Assembly: GCA_963842505.1 (NCBI GenBank)
Contig: CAWJGZ010000004.1
Coordinates: 558,001-622,000, forward strand
Length of the DNA stretch: 64,000 nucleotides
Reading direction: 5' to 3'
Origin: PALSA-129 sp963842505
GTDB lineage: Bacteria > Acidobacteriota > Terriglobia > Bryobacterales > Bryobacteraceae
In this document: in pieces, positions 52,708 to 61,391 of the stretch
Layout of the letters: every line of letters begins with the position of its first letter
How positions within the stretch are numbered: position 1 is the first letter of the stretch
The notes under the pieces: model-generated
Seen by the model: the letters and a program-made list of their open reading frames with translations, nothing else
Told to the model about the DNA's origin: nothing
Databases searched by the model: none
Program-made: the position numbers and the translations under genes

Positions 52708-53564
52708 CTGGAACTGCCCCGTGGATGCTTTCTGTTGAGATAGGTCGTCAGCGCGGCGGCGATGCCGACGATGAATTCCGCTTCCTCGCGCGGCGGCTCG
52801 ACGCCTTCCTTGCCGTGCCGCGCGCCTTCCTCTGACGCATAGCCCCACAGCGAGCCGAACGCCGTCTTCATGGCCCCCGGAAACAGGTCAGGGCACCTCT
52901 TGACGTATTCGCCGAAGGTCATGCCTTTGCCGGTGATGTCGTGCAGGATGCACTCCATCGCGCCCGTAGCGTGGCTGATCGCGCCGCTGAAATCCGGCTT
53001 CGGACGCAGGGAGAGGTTCCGGATGGCATTTTCGATCCGTTCGCCGGCCGTGCTGCGCCCCGCGGCCTTAAGCTCGGTTTCCGCCGTCTGCACTATGCTC
53101 TCGAAGGCGTCGTCCCCGCGCGCGATAATCTCGCCGCCCGCCATCTGCCAGCCGATGCCGGCATATACGAAATACTCATTAAGCTTCTCCTGGAACGGAT
53201 GCGCCTGCGGCTCTTCGTCAGGCGAACTCAGTTCCGTGTTGTGAAAATACATCTGATCGAAAATGTCCTCCAGCAGATCGTAGAGCCGGAACCATTCGCA
53301 CGCCAGCAGGACGCGCTTAATATCGGTGAAATCGGGATGGTCTTCCTCATGCGTGATGATCATCGGACCATCGCGCTTTGGAATGGCGTCGAGGCCGTAC
53401 GGATTGAAAATCCGGTTTATTGTCTCGCGCAAGACCCCCCGCGATGCACTGCGCCGTATGATATCGATGATCGGCTGCCGGAGTTCGTCCGAAAGCTCGT
53501 CGCGATAGATGATCTCTTTTGGACGGACATAGCCTTGTCGCTTTGAAAACGGCTCGTTAGCCAT
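52704..53564 (-). CDS. Abortive-infection protein, AbiJ-NTD4-like with Abi C-terminal domain
   Basis: A 286-residue protein. The N-terminal part (KRQGYVRPKEIIYRDELSDE, LRQPIIDII, then FTDIKRVLLACEWFRLYDLL) resembles the AbiJ-NTD4 domain. The C-terminal part (KPDFSGAISHATGAMECILH, LWGYASEEGARHGKEGVEPP, EEAEFIVGIAAALTTYL) matches the Abi C-terminal HEPN-like domain. A canonical RX4-6H ribonuclease motif is not evident. It is the first gene of a two-gene operon with the nuclease-like protein, and its promoter carries three TTACGTC half-sites. The pair is a likely phage-defence unit. Confidence 0.65.
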   Translation of the reverse strand: MANEPFSKRQGYVRPKEIIYRDELSDELRQPIIDIIRRSASRGVLRETINRIFNPYGLDAIPKRDGPMIITHEEDHPDFTDIKRVLLACEWFRLYDLLEDIFDQMYFHNTELSSPDEEPQAHPFQEKLNEYFVYAGIGWQMAGGEIIARGDDAFESIVQTAETELKAAGRSTAGERIENAIRNLSLRPKPDFSGAISHATGAMECILHDITGKGMTFGEYVKRCPDLFPGAMKTAFGSLWGYASEEGARHGKEGVEPPREEAEFIVGIAAALTTYLNRKHPRGSSR

Positions 53565-53594
53565 GGAATCGACGCTGAACCTGGTCGTTGGAAT

Positions 53595-53624
53595 GACGTA
53601 ACATTACGTCCTTTATATTACGTC
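53595..53624. promoter_or_regulatory. Repeated TTACGTC half-sites upstream of the Abi operon
   Basis: GACGTAA (53595-53601) and TTACGTC (53604-53610) form a perfect dyad with two-base spacer; a further TTACGTC lies at 53618-53624, 14 bases after the second. All lie 31-60 bases upstream of the Abi-like start codon, within an AT-rich stretch (TAATATAAA on the reverse strand) that could be a -10 region. This looks like an operator array for an unidentified repressor. Confidence 0.5.
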
Positions 53625-53625
53625 A

Positions 53626-54260
53626 CTCGGTGGCCCGAACAAGCGATTATAGGTGGTCCAACGATGCGGTCGCGGATCTCGGCGAAAATGTCCGTGTGAA
53701 CTCCACGGCCGGGATCGCCACCGATAATGCACCGACCGGATCAGCCGGTTCTTACCTCGCCGCGCAGCGCAGTCATACCGGGGATTTCGGCGAAATGTCA
53801 GAGATGACGAACCTTAAAACCTTCGTCACCTCGCTTGCCGTTGCATATCGCGGCTGAAGCCGCCCGTACGGCCCAAATGCGTGGTCACAGCAATATGGGA
53901 TCTGGGCGCCATAGGAAGCTTCTGACATTCACGCGATGATGTTCAACACCCGTTCGGCGATGGTGTCAGCGACGCGCTTGAAAATCCAGGCCTACCACAT
54001 ATGCCGGAATTTTAGTTAGCGGGCTGCGCCGGCCGGGAAAACCCTTCTCGTTTTCTATCCACTGCGCACCTCGGATGTTGACTGGGCCATCCAGCCCTGA
54101 CCATCGGGACCGGTCGATCCTGCCTTGGTCGCCTGGCGTAAAAACGATTCCGAGCGTATCACGCGCTACTCGGACATTGGTCGATTCGGGCGCCACGGGC
54201 CATATGCCCCGATGGGGGAAGTTTGCGTCTTGGACCGTAATCTCATTGCCAGCCGAGGGC
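53626..54260. other. Mosaic intergenic sequence between the Abi operon and DUF4145 gene
   Basis: 635 bases with no gene I can support. An open frame on the + strand (53630-53857, ...DYRWSNDAVADLGENVRV...) and one on the reverse strand (53966-54196) lack recognisable domains. Repeated fragments such as TCGGCGAAA (near 53680 and 53788) suggest decayed mobile DNA. Confidence 0.35.
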
Positions 54261-54998
54261 CTATGGTGACGGTAAACGGCCCTTAACTTTCAAAACGCTT
54301 TCTACGGTGGCTCGGTCATCATAGAGATCTTCGAGGATGCGCTGCGAGTACTTGTGGGCATCGTCGAACTCCTCTTGCTTAACCTCCCGCCAGTCCTCGT
54401 GTAATACGTCATTGCCCAAAACCCGGATATTATCGTGAGCACGTTGCTTCCGAGCCTGAGTGATGACGGCATCGTCAGCCGCTGCCTCTATCCGGTGGAC
54501 CAACTTGCTCGTCCTCCGTTTGGTCCCATTCTTATCTACGATCTCGACCTCGTCGTAGCCATTTCTAGAAAGCGTCTTTTCGAGTACGGAGCGTAAGAGT
54601 GCAGAACCGCTTCGATACGCACCGTGCGCGGCATCCAATTCGGCCTCGCGGAATTCCTTCACGATATCGTCCGGCACCGTGGGCGGGAGTCGGGCCTTCT
54701 GAATCGCCCGAGGAAGAAAGGACTCCAGCACGGCGGTTTGCGAGTTGCCCATGTCATGAATCTTGGCCACGCCTCCGGTGCTGCAATTGGCACAACGGAA
54801 AAACTGCCACATAATGCGGGAGTAGGGCTTTCCCTGGTACTCGTGCGGACCGTCAATGATCACCGCTCCCAGCGCGGTGTTGCTGTGTCCCTTGGTGTCG
54901 AAGCTCGTTATTGCGCCGTCGCAACCGGGACAAGGGGCCAGTACATTATTCTCTTTCCAGTTGTAACGAGGCGTCTGCATCAGATGGGAGTATACCAT
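54261..54998 (-). CDS. DUF4145 (HEPN-like) protein with N-terminal zinc ribbon
   Basis: A 245-residue protein. The first 75 residues hold two Cys pairs, CPGCDGAITSFD and CANCSTGG, which form a zinc ribbon. The C-terminal part (about 110-215) fits DUF4145: DDIVKEFREAELDAAHGAYR, GSALLRSVLEKTLSRNGY and LGNDVLHEDWREV. DUF4145 proteins are HEPN-like and often sit in restriction or defence loci, though no catalytic RX4-6H is seen. The second in-frame ATG (54980) may be the real start. It is preceded by a long gap and belongs to the second accessory patch. Confidence 0.75.
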   Translation of the reverse strand: MVYSHLMQTPRYNWKENNVLAPCPGCDGAITSFDTKGHSNTALGAVIIDGPHEYQGKPYSRIMWQFFRCANCSTGGVAKIHDMGNSQTAVLESFLPRAIQKARLPPTVPDDIVKEFREAELDAAHGAYRSGSALLRSVLEKTLSRNGYDEVEIVDKNGTKRRTSKLVHRIEAAADDAVITQARKQRAHDNIRVLGNDVLHEDWREVKQEEFDDAHKYSQRILEDLYDDRATVESVLKVKGRLPSP

Positions 54999-55215
54999 CG
55001 GTCCGCTTGGGCAACGCGGTCGACCTGCTGGGCCCGAAGTCCGGTTGCGGGAAGTCCGGCCGGATTAGGAACGGGAAACGCGCTTGCGACCGTCTATGCC
55101 GTTCCATCCCGTCCATCTGCCGCCACGGTGCAGCGACCCAACCCGGAAAGCCCTTCCCGAAGCCTCCGCCCATCACCGAACCGTCCCCCGCCCCGCCTGT
55201 GCTATCGTGCGGTAG

Positions 55216-56733
<1,518 letters not shown>

Positions 56734-56769
56734 TGGCGGCGGCAAACTGTCCGCGACTGGGCCTGGGCG

Positions 56770-57294
56770 CTACATCATTACACCGCTGATCGCGATCGCC
56801 GTCCCGATCACGCCCGCCAGTACTCCCATCACCGGAAACATCTTCTTCCGCGCAATGAAGTACAGCGAGCTCAGCACCAGGCCGATTTCGAGCAGCCCTT
56901 CGCCCAAGTCGTAGCGTAGCGCCCGGTGCTCGTCGCCTTCCGCCGCTTCGTCGGATGCCTTGGCCTTTTCCTGCTGCTCGTCCTTCTGCGCTTCGTACTT
57001 CTTGCGCTCTTCCTCGAAGCGCCCGCGCGCCTTCTCCGCCGCGTCGCCCTTGGCGTCCACTACCGCCAGCAGGTCCTCGCCAATTTCCACCGTGTGGAGC
57101 TTGATGCTGTTGGCCTGGTAGTACGACCACTCGTCGTTCGCCGTCGACTTGTGCATGATGGCCGCCGTGTGCGTACGGTGCGCCTCAATCGTCACCACCG
57201 CCAGCAGCACCGCCAGCACCGCCGCCAAAACCCCCACCGTCTTGCCGGTCGGGTCCGATTCATGTCCTTCGTGATGGATCTCCAGTTCAGCCAT
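56770..57294 (-). CDS. DUF4337 family membrane protein
   Basis: A 174-residue protein starting at the ATG at 57294. It has one N-terminal membrane span (GVLAAVLAVLLAVVTIEAH), a charged helical middle (EKARGRFEEERKKYEAQKDE) and two close C-terminal spans (GLLEIGLVLSSLYFIA and VMGVLAGVIGTAIAISGV). The pattern with NDEWSYYQANSIKLH after the first span is that of DUF4337. Function is unknown. It is divergent from tadA with a gap of 27 bases. Confidence 0.85.
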   Translation of the reverse strand: MAELEIHHEGHESDPTGKTVGVLAAVLAVLLAVVTIEAHRTHTAAIMHKSTANDEWSYYQANSIKLHTVEIGEDLLAVVDAKGDAAEKARGRFEEERKKYEAQKDEQQEKAKASDEAAEGDEHRALRYDLGEGLLEIGLVLSSLYFIARKKMFPVMGVLAGVIGTAIAISGVMM

Positions 57295-57321
57295 AGGTTC
57301 CCGTATTATAAATGGTGACCA

Positions 57322-57774
57322 GTGCCCTCCGATGAAGATTTTATGCGCGAAGCCCTCCGTCTGGCTCGCCATGCCGCGCTCTCCGGCGAAGTCCCCGTCG
57401 GCGCCGTGCTGGTCGCCTCCACCGGCGAAATCACCGGACGCGGCAGTAACTCGCCCGTCTCCTGTCACGACCCCACCGCCCACGCCGAGATCCTGGCCCT
57501 CCGCCAGGCCGCCGCTGCCGCCCGCAATTACCGCCTGGAAGGCGCCACGCTCTACTGCACGCTGGAGCCCTGCGTGATGTGTGCCGGCGCGCTGGTGGCC
57601 GCGCGCGTCGCCCGCCTGGTTTTCGGCGCCCGCGACCTGCGCTTCGGCGGCGTCCGCAGCAAGTTCCAAGCCGCCGATTCCTCGCTCCTCAACCACCAGG
57701 TACAAATCGAAGAAGGCCTGCTGGCCGTCGAGTGCGTCACCCTGCTGCGCGATTTCTTCGAACCACGCCGCTAA
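57322..57774 (+). CDS. tadA: tRNA-specific adenosine deaminase
   Basis: A 150-residue zinc deaminase that converts adenosine to inosine at the wobble position of tRNA-Arg. HAEILALRQA holds the zinc His and catalytic Glu, and TLEPCVMCAGAL the two zinc cysteines. FGARDLRFGGVRS is the usual following loop. GTG start at 57322; an ATG seven codons later is possible. Typical length. Confidence 0.93.
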   Translation: MPSDEDFMREALRLARHAALSGEVPVGAVLVASTGEITGRGSNSPVSCHDPTAHAEILALRQAAAAARNYRLEGATLYCTLEPCVMCAGALVAARVARLVFGARDLRFGGVRSKFQAADSSLLNHQVQIEEGLLAVECVTLLRDFFEPRR

Positions 57775-57825
57775 TTTGCTTTCCTTGCTGGCGGGAAATT
57801 GGCATAATGATCACGAAGCACTCGT

Positions 57826-58254
57826 ATGGGGAAGAGAGCTTGGTCACCTGGATCGACCGCCTATCCAGCCGTGCTGGTTGTCGAAGATCAGGCGCCGGTT
57901 CGCCGTCTCATCGTCAAGTTTCTCGCCCGCCATGGCATCCAGGCTTTCGATGCAGCCAACGCCCGTGAAGCGCTATCGGTAGTCCGCCAACGCGACGGCA
58001 GGATCGATTTGGCCATCATCGACATGGTCATGCCCGGCGAAAGTGGCCTCGACCTGGCTACCGTTCTCATCCGCGAATACCCCAGTATCAGGATCCTCTA
58101 CATTTCCGGGTTCGTGGAAAGTGTCGCCATGGATGTCATTGCCCGCCGGTCGCCCCAGGCCGTGCTTTCCAAGCCCTTCACCGAGCAGGCGCTCCTCGAG
58201 CGCGTGCACGAATTTCTGGAAAGGCCCCCCGAGAGCGCATCCTCGGGCGGCTGA
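57826..58254 (+). CDS. Single-domain response regulator (CheY-like receiver)
   Basis: A 142-residue protein comprising one receiver domain: VVEDQAPVRRLIVKFL, phospho-acceptor Asp in LAIIDMVMPGESGLD, Thr/Ser position replaced by YISGF and Lys in VLSKPF. No output domain is present. The style (VVEDQ..VR..) is that of receiver domains detached from hybrid kinases. No kinase gene is adjacent, so the partner is unknown. Confidence 0.9.
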   Translation: MGKRAWSPGSTAYPAVLVVEDQAPVRRLIVKFLARHGIQAFDAANAREALSVVRQRDGRIDLAIIDMVMPGESGLDLATVLIREYPSIRILYISGFVESVAMDVIARRSPQAVLSKPFTEQALLERVHEFLERPPESASSGG

Positions 58255-58323
58255 GCTTTTCAGCATCCCCGGCATACCCGCCTGGCATCTGTAACGGATA
58301 GACTATTGTTACCGGAGGCGCTT

Positions 58324-59238
58324 ATGTCCATTCGACCCGTAAAACGTCTCGCCAAGGCCAAGCCAACCCTCGAAGGCGCCGGTGTGCATCTCCGCCGCGC
58401 ATTCGGCTTTGGCTCGACCGCCGAATTCGATCCTTTCCTGCTCCTCGATGACTTCCGCAATGACGTTCCGGAGGATTATCTGGCCGGCTTCCCCTGGCAC
58501 CCTCACCGCGGCATCGAGACCATCACCTACGTGCTTGCCGGTACCGTGGAGCACGGTGACAGCATGGGCAACCACGGCGCCATCGCCGCCGGCGACGTCC
58601 AGTGGATGACCGCCGGCAGCGGCATCATCCACCAGGAGATGCCCAAGGGCGACCAATCCGGCCGCATGCACGGTTTCCAGTTGTGGGCCAACCTTCCCGC
58701 CGCGCTCAAAATGACGCCGCCTCGCTACCAGGAGATAAAATCTCCCGACATTCCGGAGGTTCAGGACGACGACGGCACCCTGGTCCGTATCGTCTGCGGA
58801 ACCTTTTGGGGCAAATCCGGCCCCGTGGATGGCATCGCCGCCGACCCCATGTACCTCGACGTGACGGTCCCCGCGGGCCGCCGCAAGACCCTCCCCATCG
58901 AAACCACCCGCCATGCCTTTGCCTACGTCTTCTCCGGCAGCGGCAAGTTCTGCAACGCCTCCGGACCGCTGGCGGTCCCCACTGAAAGCGTCGGTTGGGC
59001 CGACACCACCCCGCCCGCCGCGGCCGACAACCGTTCGCTGGTGGTCTTTGACCGCGGCGACGAAGTGGCCGTTCAAGCCGGTCAGGATGGCATCCGTTTC
59101 CTGCTCTGCTCCGGCCGGCCGCTCCAGGAGCCGGTAGCCTGGTACGGCCCGATTGTGATGAACACGCAGGAGCAGCTTCGCGAAGCGTTCAAAGAGCTGG
59201 ACGAGGGCACTTTCCTGAAGGCCGCCAGGAAAACGTAG
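58324..59238 (+). CDS. Pirin family bicupin protein
   Basis: A 304-residue bicupin. The metal site of pirins is visible in FPWHPHRGIETITYVLAGTV (His-His-x) and GIIHQEMP; the C-terminal cupin follows with LQEPVAWYGPIVMNTQEQL. The ATG at 58324 has GGAGG at good spacing. Pirins act as metal-dependent quercetinase-like or redox-linked regulatory proteins; which applies here is not visible. Confidence 0.92.
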   Translation: MSIRPVKRLAKAKPTLEGAGVHLRRAFGFGSTAEFDPFLLLDDFRNDVPEDYLAGFPWHPHRGIETITYVLAGTVEHGDSMGNHGAIAAGDVQWMTAGSGIIHQEMPKGDQSGRMHGFQLWANLPAALKMTPPRYQEIKSPDIPEVQDDDGTLVRIVCGTFWGKSGPVDGIAADPMYLDVTVPAGRRKTLPIETTRHAFAYVFSGSGKFCNASGPLAVPTESVGWADTTPPAAADNRSLVVFDRGDEVAVQAGQDGIRFLLCSGRPLQEPVAWYGPIVMNTQEQLREAFKELDEGTFLKAARKT

Positions 59239-59449
59239 CGTAAATTCTGCCTCGTCGGAGAAATCTGTGGGTCACTCACACGTTCGAACGGCGGCCCGAA
59301 AGCTCAACTCACGAAGACGGCGAACCCGATGCCGGACGGCGCGGCTTCAGCTTTTGCCGTTCGTAGTCTTTGGAATCGGGTTGCTCTCCCCAGACCGAAT
59401 CTGATCGCGAGTCTGGAGACCCGCGTCACTCTGACTGTCCGCACTCCCC

Positions 59450-60976
59450 TGTCGTTAACAAGTCAAGTTGTCCGGTTTTAATAATTAGTGATCTGTCCGC
59501 TTTGTGAAACAAAGCGATGCGGCCTTTAGGCCGCCGCCTTGTGGCTTTTGGGTTTGGCCTTTGCTTTGGTTTTGCTCAAAACAGAAGCCGTAGTCGGCGC
59601 GGTGGGAAAGGGGGAATCCCGCGTCTGTTGCGGGATTTCCAAGGGAGTGTGGAAGTCGGTGGAAACCTGCTTTTGGTTTTCGCCGGCTTCCATGCTCCCG
59701 CCTTTTCCACGGCGCTCTTTGGGTGTCGCGCTGACCAGCTTTTCTCCCGTGGGGCTATAGCGGCCCACTACGTGAGGGCCGTAGCGGATCGAGACGGTTC
59801 CATCCAGGTGTTCGTGGATCGTTACCGTGCTTCCCGCCAGGCTGTTGCGGAATCGTGTTTTGTTGATCTGCCACCACCGGTCTCTGACTGCCACGGTGTT
59901 GTCCTTTTCCACCACGCGCTCAGTTTGCACCGTGAAGATCCAGTTCAGGTCGGTCCGGCTGGTGCGCCGAAACGCCGTGCCTTTCTCCGCCGCCGGCACT
60001 TGGAACTTGCTGTTAAACTCCCCGATGTACCGTTCCCGCAGAAAGGCATTGGCACCCTCCGCGGTGCTGATCCCTGCCAGCCGGAGTTCCTGCGGCAAGC
60101 GCCCTTGCCAAGTCCCAAAACTGCGTTCCGACCGTCCTCGCGCCTGCGGCGAATAAGCCGCGATCATCTGCACTCCCAACTCCTTCATCGCCCGCCCAAC
60201 CTGCGTCAGACGGTGCTTATCCACCTTTTCCCCTTCCTTCACCGTGACGAAAAAGTGACTCCCCCGGTCGCTGTACAAGGCGCAGAACAGGCCCTGCTTT
60301 TCGATCACCTCGCGCAAGCCGGCCATCACTGTCCGCGTCGATTCCTCCTCCACCAACTGCGCGTAGTAGATCTCACTGGTGGCGTCGTCCAGAATCACGA
60401 TCAGGTCATACCAGCGATCATCGTTCAGCCAGCGATGCTTGCTGCCGTCGATGTGCAGCAGCATCCCAGGCAGCGGCCGTCGCGGCCGCCTCCGCCGGTG
60501 CGGCCCCCGCTTGTGCCGTTTGGCCACTAAGCCGGCTCCTTGCAGCGCTTTCTGTACCCAGGTGTAGCTCAACTGGATCGCGTGTTCCGCCTGCAGCTTT
60601 TCGTGGAAGTGCCGGATGTTCAGGTCGTAGTAGGTTTCTTTGTAGAGCCCGAGCACCTGCTCTACGGTTGCCAGAGGAATGCGCTGCGCGCTCGGCTTCC
60701 CCCTGCGCCGGTCGGCCAAGCCGGTATAGCCATCCCTCTCCAGTCGCCCCCGCCACCGGCGCATGGTCCGATCCGTCACCCCGATGATTTCTGCTGCCGC
60801 CCACCAAGTGATCTTCTTCGCCATTGCCTTCAACAACACGTCTTGAACTTTCATCATCCGCTCCAACTCGGCAGCGGAGTACTGCTGGGTTTCGTCCACC
60901 ACCCAGCATCACCCGCCCCGGCTCAAGCGGACAGATCACGTGTGAACTCGACCGGACAACTCACATACTAGCGACA
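59450..60976 (-). mobile_element. Insertion sequence, 1527 bp, with 17-bp target duplication
   Basis: The ends are imperfect inverted repeats beginning TGTCG(T/C)TA, with GTTGTCCGGT and GTGATCTGTCCGCT blocks shared by both ends. Flanking sequence GACTGTCCGCACTCCCC is repeated exactly at 59433-59449 and 60977-60993, read as the target duplication. The element contains one intact transposase gene. The right copy of the duplication ends one base before the -35 box of padR. Confidence 0.8.
59526..60902 (-). CDS. DDE (rve-type) transposase, ISNCY/IS481-like
   Basis: A 458-residue transposase. An N-terminal helix-turn-helix (AAAEIIGVTDRTMRRWRGRL) is followed by a winged-helix/HTH region (IRHFHEKLQAEHAIQLSYTW) and an rve catalytic core. 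Candidate catalytic Asp residues are in LLHIDGSKHRW and LYSDRGSHF, with Glu in PQARGRSERSFG. A Lys/Pro-rich tail ends the protein. The frame is intact. The exact IS family is uncertain; the layout suggests ISNCY-type elements. Confidence 0.85.
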   Translation of the reverse strand: MVDETQQYSAAELERMMKVQDVLLKAMAKKITWWAAAEIIGVTDRTMRRWRGRLERDGYTGLADRRRGKPSAQRIPLATVEQVLGLYKETYYDLNIRHFHEKLQAEHAIQLSYTWVQKALQGAGLVAKRHKRGPHRRRRPRRPLPGMLLHIDGSKHRWLNDDRWYDLIVILDDATSEIYYAQLVEEESTRTVMAGLREVIEKQGLFCALYSDRGSHFFVTVKEGEKVDKHRLTQVGRAMKELGVQMIAAYSPQARGRSERSFGTWQGRLPQELRLAGISTAEGANAFLRERYIGEFNSKFQVPAAEKGTAFRRTSRTDLNWIFTVQTERVVEKDNTVAVRDRWWQINKTRFRNSLAGSTVTIHEHLDGTVSIRYGPHVVGRYSPTGEKLVSATPKERRGKGGSMEAGENQKQVSTDFHTPLEIPQQTRDSPFPTAPTTASVLSKTKAKAKPKSHKAAA

Positions 60977-60993
60977 GACTGTCCGCACTCCCC

Positions 60994-61040
60994 TTGCCAA
61001 ACTAGGAGAGTTCGACTATACTCCTAGTTAAACTAGGAGG
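60994..61040 (+). promoter_or_regulatory. padR promoter with overlapping ACTAGGAG operators
   Basis: A near-consensus promoter: TTGCCA (60994-60999), a 17-base spacer, TATACT (61017-61022). ACTAGGAG (61001-61008) and CTCCTAGT (61021-61028) form a perfect inverted repeat straddling the -10, and a third ACTAGGAG (61032-61039) overlaps the AGGAGG ribosome-binding site. Such an arrangement is expected for autorepression by PadR. Confidence 0.75.
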
Positions 61041-61048
61041 AAACGATC

Positions 61049-61390
61049 GTGGGTAAAACCGCCGAGCTTCTGCCGGGTACTCTCGACATGCTGATTCTGA
61101 AGGCAGTATCATTGAAACCGCTGCATGGATACGGCGTATTGCAGCGCATCCGGCAGATTTCAGGCGATGCGCTAGAGATTCCCCAAGGGTCCTTGTATCC
61201 GGCGCTTTACCGGTTAGAGCACCAGGAACTGATCGCCGCCGAATGGGGTGTAAGCGAGAATAATCGCCGGGCGAAGTATTACACGTTAACCGTCGCCGGA
61301 CGGCGTCGCCTGCGGCAGGAGACGGCCGGCTGGAATCGGCTGGCGTCGGCGATTACCGCGGCCTTGAGCACTACGCCGGAGGAGGTGTGA
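61049..61390 (+). CDS. PadR family transcriptional repressor
   Basis: A 113-residue winged-helix protein with GTG start and AGGAGG ribosome-binding site. Family markers: LLPGTLDMLILKAVSLKPLH, GYGVLQRI, IPQGSLYPALYRLE and AKYYTLTVAGRRRL. It probably represses itself and the downstream permease gene, from which it is separated by a single base. PadR with an ADOP-type permease is a common Acidobacteriota pair, likely a multidrug or lipid stress response. Confidence 0.93.
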   Translation: MGKTAELLPGTLDMLILKAVSLKPLHGYGVLQRIRQISGDALEIPQGSLYPALYRLEHQELIAAEWGVSENNRRAKYYTLTVAGRRRLRQETAGWNRLASAITAALSTTPEEV

Positions 61391-61391
61391 C

